64,000 bases of DNA, taken from the NCBI RefSeq assembly GCF_006715785.1, contig NZ_VFNX01000001.1:2308501-2372500 (forward strand), in the 5' to 3' direction. Numbering within the stretch: the stretch's first letter is position 1; each line of letters starts with the position of its first letter. Of the stretch, positions 8,184-17,389 are shown piece after piece. Under the pieces are notes generated by a model. It was not told the DNA's origin and did not search any database. It was given only the letters and a program-made list of their open reading frames with translations. Origin of the DNA: Streptomyces puniciscabiei (lineage in GTDB: Bacteria; Actinomycetota; Actinomycetes; Streptomycetales; Streptomycetaceae). The position numbers and the translations under genes were made by a program.

Positions 8184-8696
8184 TCAGGCCGTGAGCGTCT
8201 CCAGACCCGCGTCCGACCAGCGCTCCCCCAGCCCCGTCACGGTGACGTGCCGCACCTCGTCGGTGGTGTCCCCCACCGCGCGGTGGATGACGACCTGGAG
8301 GCGGTCCTCGGTCAGCTCCTCGACCTTGCCCTCGCCCCATTCCACGACGATCACCGAGTCGGGCAGGTTGACGTCGAGGTCCAGGTCCTCCATCTCGTCC
8401 AGGCCGCCGCCGAGCCGGTAGGCGTCCACGTGGACGAGGGGCGGGCCGTCGCCCAGGGACGGGTGCACCCGGGCGATCACGAAGGTCGGCGAGGTGACCG
8501 CGCCGCGCACCCCGAGTCCCTCGCCGAGCCCGCGGGTCAGCGTGGTCTTGCCAGCGCCGAGCTCGCCGCTGAGCATCACCAGGTCGCCGGCGCGCAGCAG
8601 TTTGGCCAGCCTGCGGCCCAGCTCCCGCATCTGCTCGGGCGAGGTGATCGTCAGCCGGGTCTCAGTGGGGTCCTGCGGTGCTGCTGGTGCTTCCAT
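8184..8696 (-). CDS. tsaE: tRNA threonylcarbamoyladenosine biosynthesis ATPase TsaE
   Basis: 170 residues. TsaE is the small P-loop ATPase that resets the TsaB-TsaD complex during t6A synthesis. The Walker A is GELGAGKTTLTRGL, followed by SPTFVIARVH and HVDAYRL, both typical of the family, and VEWGEGKVEEL near the C-terminus. The ATG at 8696 overlaps the upstream hydrolase gene by about 35 bases, implying coupled translation. An earlier in-frame start at 8729 is possible but has no better ribosome site. Confidence 0.94.
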   Translation of the reverse strand: MEAPAAPQDPTETRLTITSPEQMRELGRRLAKLLRAGDLVMLSGELGAGKTTLTRGLGEGLGVRGAVTSPTFVIARVHPSLGDGPPLVHVDAYRLGGGLDEMEDLDLDVNLPDSVIVVEWGEGKVEELTEDRLQVVIHRAVGDTTDEVRHVTVTGLGERWSDAGLETLTA

Positions 8697-9918
8697 AGCC
8701 CATAACCGTAGCCCCTGCGGGCACCGCACCCGCGCGGGTGAGCAGGTCGGCGAGGCGGTCGGTGACCACTTCCGGGTGTTCCAGCATCACCAGGTGCCCG
8801 GCGTCCGGGACGAGGACCAGCTCGGCGTCGGGCAGCAGGTCGGCTATGGCCTCGCTGTGCTCGCTCGGTGTGACCAGGTCCTGGACGCCGGCCAGGACCA
8901 GCACCGGCATGTCCCGGAAGCAGGCGAGCGCCTCGGTCTTGTCGTGGTCGGTGAAGGCGGGGTAGAACTCGGCGACCACGTCGATCGGCGTGGACTCGAT
9001 CATCCGCTCCGCGAACCGCTCGACGGCCGGGTCGATGTCCCGCCCCGCGAACGAGTACCGCTTGATGATCCCGGCGAACAGGTCGGCGGTGGCCCGGCGC
9101 CCCTTCTCCACCAGCTCCGCCTGCTGTCCGAGCGCCTTCAGCACGCCGGGCAGGATCCGGCGCACCGCGTTGACGCCGGCGACCGGCAGCCCGAAGTTGA
9201 CCTCGCCCAGCCGCCCGGACGACGTACCGACGAGGGCGGTGGCGACCACCCGCTCCTCGATCAGCTCGGGGAACTGGGCGGCGAGCGCCATGATCGTCAT
9301 CCCGCCCATGGAATGGCCGACCAGCACGATCGGGCCCTGGGGTACGGCGGCGTCGAGGACGGCCTTGAGGTCGCGGCCGAGCTGGTCGATGGTGACCGGC
9401 ACCCGGTCCCGGGTCTGGGCCACGCCCCGCCCGGAGCGGCCGTGGCTGCGCTGGTCCCAGTGCACGGTCCGTACGACCCCGCGCAGGGCCGCGCGCTGGA
9501 AGTGCCAGGAGTCCTGGCTGAGGCAGTAGCCGTGACAGAAGACGACGGTCACGGGTGCGGGGGCCTTGCGGCCGAACAGGCGGCGTCGGCGCGGGGAGAC
9601 GTTCGGTCCCGGGTCGGGCTCGACCTCGTCGACCTCGTAGTACAGCTCGGTGCCGTCGTCGGCGACCGCCTTGCCCGGGATGCCGCGCAGGGTGCCGTAG
9701 GGGCCCGCGGAGTCCAGCGCCAGCCGGGCCTTCCGGCGCATCCCGCGCCCCACCGTCATCCGCTCTATGGCGACACCGGCCGCCGCTCCCGCGGCGAGCA
9801 CGCCTATCGCGGCACCGGCGAGGCCGGTCGCCCTGCGCCAGCTTCCGGCCGCTCCCGCGGCGGAGGCGGAGGCCGAGGCGACGACGTCCGCCACGGCCTC
9901 CGCACTGCTCTCGCTCAC
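8662..9918 (-). CDS. Membrane-anchored alpha/beta hydrolase
   Basis: 418 residues. An alanine-rich N-terminus with one transmembrane segment (about residues 29-50) is followed by an alpha/beta-hydrolase domain. The nucleophile elbow is GHSMGG, the oxyanion-side motif is FCHGYCLSQDSW, the acid region is LVLAGVQDLVTP, and the catalytic His lies in DAGHLVMLEHPE. Family members hydrolyse esters, lipids or amides; the substrate is unknown. The gene sits between alr and tsaE and is co-transcribed with tsaE by overlap. Confidence 0.88.
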   Translation of the reverse strand: MSESSAEAVADVVASASASAAGAAGSWRRATGLAGAAIGVLAAGAAAGVAIERMTVGRGMRRKARLALDSAGPYGTLRGIPGKAVADDGTELYYEVDEVEPDPGPNVSPRRRRLFGRKAPAPVTVVFCHGYCLSQDSWHFQRAALRGVVRTVHWDQRSHGRSGRGVAQTRDRVPVTIDQLGRDLKAVLDAAVPQGPIVLVGHSMGGMTIMALAAQFPELIEERVVATALVGTSSGRLGEVNFGLPVAGVNAVRRILPGVLKALGQQAELVEKGRRATADLFAGIIKRYSFAGRDIDPAVERFAERMIESTPIDVVAEFYPAFTDHDKTEALACFRDMPVLVLAGVQDLVTPSEHSEAIADLLPDAELVLVPDAGHLVMLEHPEVVTDRLADLLTRAGAVPAGATVMGYGSTSSTAGPH

Positions 9919-10073
9919 GTACCGCTCCTCTTCGCCGTACTGCAGTTCGCCAGGTGGGTGCGACGATGGTGCCTGTGCTGCCGCCGCAACGGGTATGACC
10001 GGAGTTACACGTGATCCGGATCGCGGCTCTCGAACGGGTTACCGAAGTCCTTCCCCGTTCACATGAACTCGGT

Positions 10074-10129
10074 CACACGGATGCATTTACACGGACGCAC
10101 TTACGCAGACGCATTTACGCAGACGCATT
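10074..10129. repeat. Four 14-bp tandem repeats across the alr stop codon
   Basis: Read on the minus strand, the units are AATGCGTCTGCGTA (10129-10116), an identical copy (10115-10102), AGTGCGTCCGTGTA (10101-10088) and AATGCATCCGTGTG (10087-10074). The alr TAA is formed at the junction of units 1 and 2. Because the stop lies in the first unit, changes in copy number alter only the 3' untranslated region. Confidence 0.85.
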
Positions 10130-11278
10130 CACATAGACGCGTGGAACCCGGGTTCCGATCCGCGTGACGATCTCGTACGCGATCGTGCCGCAGGCCTGCG
10201 CCCAGTCCTCGGCGGTGGGCTCACCGCGGTCGCCGGGACCGAACAACACCGCCTCGCTGCCCACCTCGGGGGCGTCGCCGCCGAGGTCCACCACGAACTG
10301 GTCCATGGCCACCCGGCCGGCGACCGTGCGCCACTTGCCGTCGACCAGCACCGGACCGGTGCCGGAGGCGTGCCGGGGGATGCCGTCGCCGTAGCCGATG
10401 GGGACGAGGCCGAGCGTGGTCTCGCCGGGGGTGACGTAGTGGTGGCCGTAACTGACCCCGTGCCCGCCCGGGACGTGCTTGACCAGCGCCAGCGAGGCGC
10501 TGAGCGTCATCACCGGGCGCAGCCCGAAGTCGGCCGGGGTGCCCAGCTCCGGGCTGGGCGAGATGCCGTACATGGCGATGCCGGGGCGGACGAGGTCGAA
10601 GTGGGTCTCGGGCAGGGTGAGCGTGGCGGGCGAGTTGGCGATGTGCCGCACCTCGGGGCGCACGCCCTGTTCCTCGGCGTACGCCAGCATCTCGCGGAAG
10701 CGGTCGAGCTGGGCGGCGATGGAGGGGTGGCCGGGCTCGTCGGCGCAGGCGAAGTGCGACCACAGCCCGGTGACCTTCACCAGTCCCTCGGCCTCGGCGC
10801 GCAGGGACTCGGCGACCAGCTCGGCCCAGTCCGCCCCGGGCTGGCAGCCGTTGCGGCCGAGCCCGGTGTCGGCCTTGAGCTGCACGCGCGCGTGCCGCCC
10901 GGCCTCCCTGGCGGCCGCGACGACCTCCCGCAGCGCCCACATGCCGCTCACCGACACGTCGATGCCGGCCTCGACGGCCTGCCGCCAGGGGCCGCCCGGC
11001 ACCCACAGCCAGCACAGAACGGGGCCCGGCAGTCCGGCCGCGCGCAGCGCGAGGGCCTCCTCGGGCGTGGCCGTGCCGAGCCAGGTCGCGCCCGCCGCGA
11101 GGGCCTCGCGGGCACAGGGCACCGCCCCGTGGCCGTACCCGTCGGACTTGACGACGGCCATCAGGGCCGCGCCCTTCGCCCGGGCACGCAGGGCACGCAC
11201 ATTGGCCCGCAGGGCGCCCAGGTCGATCTCGGCACGGGCGCGCAGGGGGGCGGTCGGCACAGTCGCAGTCTCACTCAT
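10115..11278 (-). CDS. alr: Alanine racemase
   Basis: 387 residues, a PLP-dependent fold-type III enzyme converting L- to D-alanine for peptidoglycan. The PLP lysine is Lys44 in AVVKSDGYGHG. The second catalytic Tyr region is in the C-terminal barrel (VSYGHHYVTPGETTLGLVPIGYGDG), followed by VAGRVAMDQFVVD. Its neighbour downstream on the same strand is the hydrolase-tsaE pair, 196 bp away. Its last codons are part of a tandem repeat. Confidence 0.96.
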   Translation of the reverse strand: MSETATVPTAPLRARAEIDLGALRANVRALRARAKGAALMAVVKSDGYGHGAVPCAREALAAGATWLGTATPEEALALRAAGLPGPVLCWLWVPGGPWRQAVEAGIDVSVSGMWALREVVAAAREAGRHARVQLKADTGLGRNGCQPGADWAELVAESLRAEAEGLVKVTGLWSHFACADEPGHPSIAAQLDRFREMLAYAEEQGVRPEVRHIANSPATLTLPETHFDLVRPGIAMYGISPSPELGTPADFGLRPVMTLSASLALVKHVPGGHGVSYGHHYVTPGETTLGLVPIGYGDGIPRHASGTGPVLVDGKWRTVAGRVAMDQFVVDLGGDAPEVGSEAVLFGPGDRGEPTAEDWAQACGTIAYEIVTRIGTRVPRVYVNASA

Positions 11279-11332
11279 CGCGCCCCCAGTGTCTCAGAGG
11301 GCCGTCACGGCCCCGGCCGCAGTCTCCGGACC

Positions 11333-12274
11333 TCAGGTACCCGGCCGCCTCCCCCATACGTAGACGTGGTCGCCCTTCTTCAGCACGTCCCACAGGGTGC
11401 GCGCGTCGGAGAGCTTCAGGTTCACGCATCCCATGGAGCCGACGGTCGTGTAAATGCTGCCGTAGACGGCGTGGAAGGCCTGGCCGCCGTCGAAGAACTG
11501 GGCGTACGGCATGGGCTGGTTGTAGAGGGTCGAGACGTGGTTCTTGTGCCGCCAGTAGATGGTGTGCCAGCCCTTGCGGGTGACGTACCCCTTGCGTCCG
11601 CTGCGCATGGGCACCGGCCCGAACACCACCTTGGAGCCCTGCTGCACCCAGGTGAGCTGCCGGTCCAGATCGACGCAGGCCACCTTGTACGAGCGGACGG
11701 GGCACTTCTTGGCGGCGTTCGGGTTCTTCCTCGCGGCGACGAGCATCATGGTCGACCAGGTGACGGGCCCGGCGAACCCGATGGCGGGCTTGATCTTGTA
11801 CTTCAGCTGGAAGGCGCGGATGGCCTCGCAGTCGGCGGTGGACTGCCTCCCGTCGACCTTCAGCTTCAGCCACGCCTCGACCTGCCGCTGATAGGGCCCG
11901 GCCTGCTTGCTGCACGTCGTCTTGCCGACCGCGTCGGACAGCGGCACGTACTCGATGAGGTCGTACGTCCCCGGCGCCGCGGCCCTCGGCTCCACGGCGT
12001 CCTCGGCCTTGGTCGGCGTGTACACCCGCGGCGGCAACGCCTGGTCGGGCGTGTCGATCTGCCACGGCTGGGCAGGCCCGGGGGCGACACCGGGCACCAG
12101 CTCGGGGGCGGCGGCGGGCGGTACGGGGGCGGCGGCCGCGTGCACGCTCGCCGCTGGGGCCCCGGCCGCGGGGGAGGCCATGGCGGTGCCGGTCGCCGGG
12201 AGGGCCGTCGCGGTGGCGAGCAGCACGGCGACGCCTCTGGACGCGATTCGTCTGCTGATCATGCGATCAGCCAA
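11333..12274 (-). CDS. Secreted L,D-transpeptidase with peptidoglycan-binding domain
   Basis: 313 residues. A signal peptide (basic start, hydrophobic stretch 12-31, cleavage near AMA-SPAA) precedes a Pro/Ala-rich linker. A peptidoglycan-binding-type helical region follows (about 125-180, AFQLKYKIKPAIGFAGPVTW). The YkuD catalytic domain carries His268 and Cys283 in HAVYGS and GSMGCVNLKLSDA. The enzyme forms 3-3 crosslinks or attaches proteins to peptidoglycan outside the membrane. ATGs at 12274 and 12262 are both usable. This active enzyme contrasts with the Cys-less relative at 7339-7890. Confidence 0.92.
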   Translation of the reverse strand: MADRMISRRIASRGVAVLLATATALPATGTAMASPAAGAPAASVHAAAAPVPPAAAPELVPGVAPGPAQPWQIDTPDQALPPRVYTPTKAEDAVEPRAAAPGTYDLIEYVPLSDAVGKTTCSKQAGPYQRQVEAWLKLKVDGRQSTADCEAIRAFQLKYKIKPAIGFAGPVTWSTMMLVAARKNPNAAKKCPVRSYKVACVDLDRQLTWVQQGSKVVFGPVPMRSGRKGYVTRKGWHTIYWRHKNHVSTLYNQPMPYAQFFDGGQAFHAVYGSIYTTVGSMGCVNLKLSDARTLWDVLKKGDHVYVWGRRPGT

Positions 12275-12573
12275 GCGCGCGGCTCCGCCGGATCAGGGGT
12301 GCCGCGCGGGGGAGGTCACCCGGGGGATGGAGCTGGGTACGTCGGTCGTCGGCCGGGTGCGGGTGCGGGTGCGGGTGCGGGTGCGTCGGCGGGTCGGATT
12401 CGGTGGGGGCGGGGAACCGCTGTCGTCCGGCTGCGGGTGCGTAGGGGCTGGTCGCGCCCACGCGGCGGAGCCGCATATCGACACAGCCCCGCGCCCCTTC
12501 GGGGCGCTCATCGGCGGCACCCCGCCGGCGCGGGCAAGCGACACCCACGCCCGCCCAGCCGAAGCACGGCCGG
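12275..12573. other. Intergenic region with GGGTGC run and dispersed repeat
   Basis: No credible gene. It contains five head-to-tail GGGTGC hexamers at 12355-12384 and the dispersed repeat at 12422-12509. It separates the L,D-transpeptidase start from the end of nnrD. Confidence 0.7.
12422..12509. repeat. Dispersed intergenic repeat, long form
   Basis: An 88-bp element whose ends are shared with the 45-bp copy at 7920-7964. The extra internal segment contains GCGGCGGAGCCGC, a self-complementary hairpin, and the right end GCCCCTTCGGGGC forms another. Very similar GC-rich sequences with these hairpins are, as I recall, scattered between genes of streptomycetes. It may act as a transcript end or be a non-autonomous mobile relic. 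Confidence 0.6.
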
Positions 12574-14007
12574 CTACAGCGCACGCACGTCCCGCCACGC
12601 CTCCGGAATGTGCGCGGCGACGTCGTGCGCTCCCACCGGCGCACCGTTCGCCGCGAAGCGGCCGGCGAGGCCGTGCAGGTAGGCCGCCGCGCTCCCGGCG
12701 TCCAGCGCGGACAGCCCCGCCGCCAGCAGCGACCCGCCGAGCCCTGACAACACGTCACCGCTGCCCGCGGTGGCCAGCCAAGGGGTCCCCGTGGCGTTGA
12801 CCCGCACGGCCCCGCCCCCGGCGTCGGCGACCAGGGTGGTGGACCCCTTCAGCAGCACCGTCGCCCGGTACGCCGCCGCCAGCTCCCGCACCGCGCCCAG
12901 CCGGGCCTCCTCGACCTCCTCCCGGCGTACGCCCAGCAGCGCGGCGGCCTCCCCGGCATGAGGCGTCATCAGGGTCGGCGCCGTACGCCCGCGCACCGCG
13001 TCCCGCTCGGCCAGCCGCAGCCCGTCCGCGTCGAGCAGCACCGGCACGTCCGCCGCGAGCACCTCGGCCACGGTCGCGGCGTCCTCCCCGGCGCCCGGCC
13101 CGACCACCCAGGCCTGTACCCGCCCCGCCTTCGCCGGTCCACGGTCGGACACCAGTGTCTCCGGGAAGCGGGCGATGACCGCCTCCCCGGCCGGTCCGAC
13201 GTACCGCACGGCGCCCGCCCCGCCCCGCAGCGCGCCGGAGACGGCGAGCACGGCGGCGCCGGGATAGCGCGCGGACCCGGCGGCGATGCCGACGACCCCG
13301 CGCCGGTACTTGTCGCTCTCCCCGGCGGGCACCGGCAACAGCCGCGCCACGTCGACGTGTTGCAGAGCCTGGAGCTCGGGCCCGGCGGGAGGTTCCAGGC
13401 CGATGTCGACGAGCCGGACGACCCCGGCGTACTCCCGCGCCGGATCGATCAGCAGGCCCGGCTTGTACGTCCCGAAGGTCACCGTCAGATCGGCCCGGAC
13501 CGCGGCCCCCCGCACTTCTCCGGTGTCCGCCTCCACCCCGCTCGGCAGGTCCACGGCCACCACGGCGGCCCGGGACCGCTCGGCGGCACCGGCCAGGGCC
13601 TCCGCCTCGGGCCGCAGCCCGCCCTTGCCGCCGATCCCGACGATCCCGTCCACGACGAGGTCGGCCCGCTCGATCAGCCCGTCGGCGGAACCGGCCCCGG
13701 CGACCGCGCCTCCTGCCCGCCGCAGAGCGGCCAGCCCGCCCGCGTGCGCCCGCTCGGGCGTCAGGAGCACGGCCGTGACCCCGGCCCCGCGCCGGGCCAG
13801 CCGTGCCCCGGCGTACAGCGCGTCCCCGCCGTTGTCACCGCTGCCGACGAGCAGCACCACCCGGCTGCCGTACACCCGGCCGAGCAACTCGGCACAGGCG
13901 GCGGCCAGCCCCGCGGCCGCCCGCTGCATCAGGGCACCCTCCGGCAGCCGCGCCATCAGCGCCCGTTCGGCCGCCCTTACCGTCTCCACGCCGTACGCAT
14001 TCCGCAT
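12574..14007 (-). CDS. nnrD: Bifunctional NAD(P)HX epimerase/dehydratase
   Basis: 477 residues, repairing hydrated NADH and NADPH. The N-terminal YjeF/epimerase domain (1 to about 210) carries VLLVGSGDNGGDALYAGARL and VVDGIVGIGGKGG. The C-terminal ribokinase-like ADP/ATP-dependent dehydratase domain carries LLDADGLRL, LMTPHAGEAAALLG, VLLKGSTTLVAD and the catalytic-loop motif ATAGSGDVLSGLGGSLLA. The fused arrangement is usual in bacteria (Nnr). The ATG at 14007 (MRNAYGVETVRAAE) is chosen because the epimerase domain begins there; an upstream in-frame start adds a non-homologous tail. acpS is 44 bp upstream on the same strand. Confidence 0.94.
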   Translation of the reverse strand: MRNAYGVETVRAAERALMARLPEGALMQRAAAGLAAACAELLGRVYGSRVVLLVGSGDNGGDALYAGARLARRGAGVTAVLLTPERAHAGGLAALRRAGGAVAGAGSADGLIERADLVVDGIVGIGGKGGLRPEAEALAGAAERSRAAVVAVDLPSGVEADTGEVRGAAVRADLTVTFGTYKPGLLIDPAREYAGVVRLVDIGLEPPAGPELQALQHVDVARLLPVPAGESDKYRRGVVGIAAGSARYPGAAVLAVSGALRGGAGAVRYVGPAGEAVIARFPETLVSDRGPAKAGRVQAWVVGPGAGEDAATVAEVLAADVPVLLDADGLRLAERDAVRGRTAPTLMTPHAGEAAALLGVRREEVEEARLGAVRELAAAYRATVLLKGSTTLVADAGGGAVRVNATGTPWLATAGSGDVLSGLGGSLLAAGLSALDAGSAAAYLHGLAGRFAANGAPVGAHDVAAHIPEAWRDVRAL

Positions 14008-14051
14008 GGCACCGAGTCTGCCCCGCAACGGCCGTCACCCACACCCGGGAC

Positions 14052-14423
14052 TCAGCCCTCGGCGACCACCACGGCCGAGGCGACGCCCGCGTCATGACTG
14101 AGCGACACATGCCAGGACCGCACGCCCAGCTCGGCGGCCCGCGCCGCCACGGTGCCCGTCACCCGCAGCTGGGGCTGCCCGCTGTCCTCGACGTACACCT
14201 CGGCGTCCGTCCAGTGCAGCCCGGGCGGCGCCCCCAGCGCCTTCGCCAGGGCCTCCTTGGCGGCGAACCGGGCCGCGAGCGAGGCGATCCCGCGCCGTTC
14301 CCCGCTGGGCAGCAGCAGTTCCCGCGCCACGAACAGCCGGTCGGCCAGCCCGGGCGTCCGCTCCAGCGACGCGCGGAACCGGTCGATCTCGGCGACGTCG
14401 ATCCCGACTCCGATGATGCTCAT
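14052..14423 (-). CDS. acpS: Holo-[acyl-carrier-protein] synthase
   Basis: 123 residues, the normal length. AcpS transfers phosphopantetheine from CoA to acyl carrier proteins. The metal ligands are Asp9 in [13 protein letters not shown] and Glu57 in [14 protein letters not shown], and the C-terminal [17 protein letters not shown] is typical. It is upstream of nnrD in the same direction, a common actinobacterial pairing. Confidence 0.96.
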   Translation of the reverse strand: MSIIGVGIDVAEIDRFRASLERTPGLADRLFVARELLLPSGERRGIASLAARFAAKEALAKALGAPPGLHWTDAEVYVEDSGQPQLRVTGTVAARAAELGVRSWHVSLSHDAGVASAVVVAEG

Positions 14424-14529
14424 GCCGGGCAGCCTACGGTCGCGGCCCCGGCGGCACCCGCCCACCCGCCACCTGCCCGCCTGTCGAAACCCAACTGCCG
14501 TCCGCGCGCGTGCGGTCTAGGCTCCGCCC

Positions 14530-15309
14530 ATGACGTCCCAGGACTACCTCTCCGACCTGTTCTCGCTGGACGGCCGTGTCGCCGTGGTGACCGGAGGCAG
14601 TTCCGGCATCGGCCGGGCCATCGCCGGGGCGCTGGCCCGGGCCGGCGCGAGCGTGGTGGCCGTGGCCCGCTCCAAGGGTCAACTGGAGGAAGCCATGGGC
14701 GAGTTGACGGCCTCGGGCTGCCGGGCCGCCTGGGTCGCCGCCGATCTGGGGACCCGCGACGGCGTCCGCGCGGCGGCCGAGGAGGCAGCCGCCGTCTTCG
14801 GTGAGCCGGACATCCTCGTCAACTCCGCCGGGATCAACCTGCGCCCGCCGATGGGCGAGCTGGGCGAGGACGTGTGGGACGCCACCATGTCCGTGAACCT
14901 GGAGGCGCCTTTCCTGCTGGGGCAGCGCTTCGGGCCGGGCATGGCGGAACGCGGCTTCGGCCGCATCATCCACATCACCTCCCAGCAGGCCCACCGCGCC
15001 TTCGTGCAGAGCGGGGCCTACGGCGTCTCCAAGGGCGCGCTGGAGTCGCTGGCCCGCTCGCAGGCCGAGGCCTGGTCGCCGTACGGCGTCACCGTCAACA
15101 CCCTGGTGCCGGGCTTCGTGATGACACCGCTCAACCGGCGCCTGTCCGCCGACCCGGACAAGGTGGCCGCCCTCGCCGCCCGCACCCTGACCGGCCGCAA
15201 CGGCCTCGCCGAGGACTTCGAAGGCGCGGCCGTCTTCCTGGCGAGCCGCGCCTCCGCCTACGTCACCGGCCAGTCGCTCTTCGTGGACGGCGGCCTGTCG
15301 GTCCACTGA
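14530..15309 (+). CDS. Short-chain dehydrogenase/reductase
   Basis: 259 residues, classical SDR. The Rossmann motif is VVTGGSSGIGRAIAGALA, followed by ILVNSAGINLRPP (NxAG) and the catalytic Tyr-Lys pair in SGAYGVSKGALESL. The C-terminal ASAYVTGQSLFVDGGLS is standard. The shape resembles gluconate 5-dehydrogenase and related polyol or ketoacyl reductases, but the substrate is open. It is divergent from acpS with about 105 bp between starts, and convergent with glmS. Confidence 0.9.
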   Translation: MTSQDYLSDLFSLDGRVAVVTGGSSGIGRAIAGALARAGASVVAVARSKGQLEEAMGELTASGCRAAWVAADLGTRDGVRAAAEEAAAVFGEPDILVNSAGINLRPPMGELGEDVWDATMSVNLEAPFLLGQRFGPGMAERGFGRIIHITSQQAHRAFVQSGAYGVSKGALESLARSQAEAWSPYGVTVNTLVPGFVMTPLNRRLSADPDKVAALAARTLTGRNGLAEDFEGAAVFLASRASAYVTGQSLFVDGGLSVH

Positions 15310-15340
15310 GCAGCCGCGTGGCCGCTGCCGGTGTCCGGCC

Positions 15341-17188
15341 CTACTCCACCGTCACCGACTTCGCCAGATTCCGCGGCTGATCCACCTCGTTCCCCCTGGC
15401 GGTGGCCAACTCGCACGCGAAGACCTGCAGCGGCACCGTGGCCACCAGCGGCTGCAGCAGGGTCGGGGTGGCCGGGATGCGGATCAGGTGGTCGGCGTAC
15501 GGGACCACCGCCTCGTCCCCCTCCTCGGCGATGACGATCGTGCGGGCTCCGCGCGCCCGGATCTCCTGGATGTTGGAGACGATCTTGTCGTGCAGGACCG
15601 AGCGGCCGCGCGGGGACGGGACGACGACCACGACCGGCACGTCCTCCTCGATCAGCGCGATCGGGCCGTGCTTCAGCTCGCCCGCCGCGAAGCCCTCGGC
15701 GTGCATGTAGGCGAGTTCCTTGAGCTTCAGGGCGCCTTCGAGGGCGACCGGGTAACCCACGTGCCGGCCCAGGAACAGCACCGTGTTCTTCGCGGCCAGG
15801 CTCCGGGCCAGCTCGCGGACCGGCTCCATCGTCTCCAGGACCCGCTCGACCTCCACCGAGATGCGGGACAGGTCCTTGATCACGGCCTGGATCTCGTCGC
15901 CCCACTTGGTGCCGCGCACCTGGCCGAGGTACAGCGCCACCAGGTAGCAGGCGACCAGCTGGGTCAGGAACGCCTTGGTGGAGGCGACCGCGACCTCCGG
16001 GCCGGCGTGCGTGTACAGCACCGCGTCCGACTCGCGCGGGATCGTCGAGCCGTTGGTGTTGCAGATCGCCAGCACCTTGGAGCCCTGCTCGCGGGCGTGG
16101 CGCAGCGCCATCAGGGTGTCCATGGTCTCGCCGGACTGGGAGATGGCGATGACCAGGGAGCGGCCGTCCAGGATGGGGTCCCGGTACCGGAACTCGCTGG
16201 CGAGCTCCACCTCGCACGGGATCCGCGTCCAGTGCTCGATGGCGTACTTGGCGATCAGGCCGGCGTGGAAGGCCGTACCGCACGCGACGATGACGACCTT
16301 GTCGATCTCCCGCAGCTCGGAGGGCGAGATACGGACCTCGTCCAGGGTCAGCGAACCCGACGGGTCGATGCGGCCCAGCAGCGTGTCGGCGACCGCCTTG
16401 GGCTGCTCGGCGATCTCCTTGAGCATGAAATAGTCATAGCCCCCCTTTTCCGCGGCGGAGGCGTCCCAGTCCACGTGGTAGCGGCGGACCTCGGCCGGGC
16501 GGCCGTCGAAGCCCATGACCGTGACGCCGTCACGGCGCAGCTCCACGACCTGGTCCTGGCCGAGCTCGATCGCGGAGCGCGTGTGGGCGATGAACGCGGC
16601 GACGTCCGAGGCCAGGAACGCCTCACCCTCTCCGACGCCCACCACCAGCGGCGAGTTCCGCCGCGCGCCGACGACCACGTCCGGCTCGTCGGCGTGCACC
16701 GCGACCAGCGTGAACGCGCCCTCCAGCCGCCGGCACACCAGCCGCATGGCCTCCGCGAGGTCCGCGCAGGAGGAGAACTCCTCGGCCAGCAGGTGGGCGA
16801 CGACCTCGGTGTCCGTCTCGGAGTTCAGTTCGTGGCCGCGCTCGGCGAGTTCGGCCCGCAGGACCGCGAAGTTCTCGATGATGCCGTTGTGGACGACGGC
16901 GACCCGGCCCGCGTTGTCGAGATGCGGGTGGGCGTTGGCGTCCGTGGGTCCGCCGTGCGTGGCCCAACGGGTGTGGCCGATGCCCGTCGCGCCCGTCGGC
17001 AGCGGCCGCTCGGCCAGTTCCTTCTCCAGATTGACCAGTTTCCCCGCCTTCTTCGCCGCGGCCAGCCCGCCGTCGGCCAGCACGGCGACACCCGCCGAGT
17101 CGTAACCCCGGTACTCCAGCCGCTTCAGCCCGGTCATCACGACCTCGAGCGCCGACTGTGACCCTACGTATCCAACGATTCCGCACAT
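15341..17188 (-). CDS. glmS: Glutamine-fructose-6-phosphate aminotransferase (isomerizing)
   Basis: 615 residues, the full family length. It makes glucosamine-6-phosphate from fructose-6-phosphate and glutamine, the first step to UDP-GlcNAc. The N-terminal glutaminase has the catalytic Cys2 exposed after Met removal (MCGIVGYVGSQSAL). Two SIS sugar-isomerase domains follow (IVACGTAFHAGLIAKYAIE, SQSGETMDTLMAL), and the C-terminus NLAKSVTVE is conserved. The ATG at 17188 is required for Cys2; longer in-frame starts would bury it. With glmM at 20-21 kb, two steps of the pathway lie in the window. Confidence 0.97.
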   Translation of the reverse strand: MCGIVGYVGSQSALEVVMTGLKRLEYRGYDSAGVAVLADGGLAAAKKAGKLVNLEKELAERPLPTGATGIGHTRWATHGGPTDANAHPHLDNAGRVAVVHNGIIENFAVLRAELAERGHELNSETDTEVVAHLLAEEFSSCADLAEAMRLVCRRLEGAFTLVAVHADEPDVVVGARRNSPLVVGVGEGEAFLASDVAAFIAHTRSAIELGQDQVVELRRDGVTVMGFDGRPAEVRRYHVDWDASAAEKGGYDYFMLKEIAEQPKAVADTLLGRIDPSGSLTLDEVRISPSELREIDKVVIVACGTAFHAGLIAKYAIEHWTRIPCEVELASEFRYRDPILDGRSLVIAISQSGETMDTLMALRHAREQGSKVLAICNTNGSTIPRESDAVLYTHAGPEVAVASTKAFLTQLVACYLVALYLGQVRGTKWGDEIQAVIKDLSRISVEVERVLETMEPVRELARSLAAKNTVLFLGRHVGYPVALEGALKLKELAYMHAEGFAAGELKHGPIALIEEDVPVVVVVPSPRGRSVLHDKIVSNIQEIRARGARTIVIAEEGDEAVVPYADHLIRIPATPTLLQPLVATVPLQVFACELATARGNEVDQPRNLAKSVTVE

Positions 17189-17389
17189 GGGCCGCAGCCT
17201 ACGACCCGGGAACGGCCAGAACTGGCCTCCGTCTGCCCGAAATCGGAAATTCCCGCCGCCGTACGAGAGCTGTTTCGGGCTCGAATGCTCCGGTGAGCAA
17301 GCGTCACCGTCCCGCCGAGGGGCCACGGGGACCGGCGGGCGTGACGGACCCCACCCGCCGCGCTGTTCAAACTCCGTTAACAATGGACT

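Noticed and set aside
10370..12682. A 770-codon plus-strand frame
   Set aside because: Antisense to alr and the L,D-transpeptidase, with His/Arg/Gly/Gln-rich shadow composition.
15341..17383. Extended glmS start 65 codons upstream
   Set aside because: GlmS needs Cys as residue 2, which only the ATG at 17188 gives.
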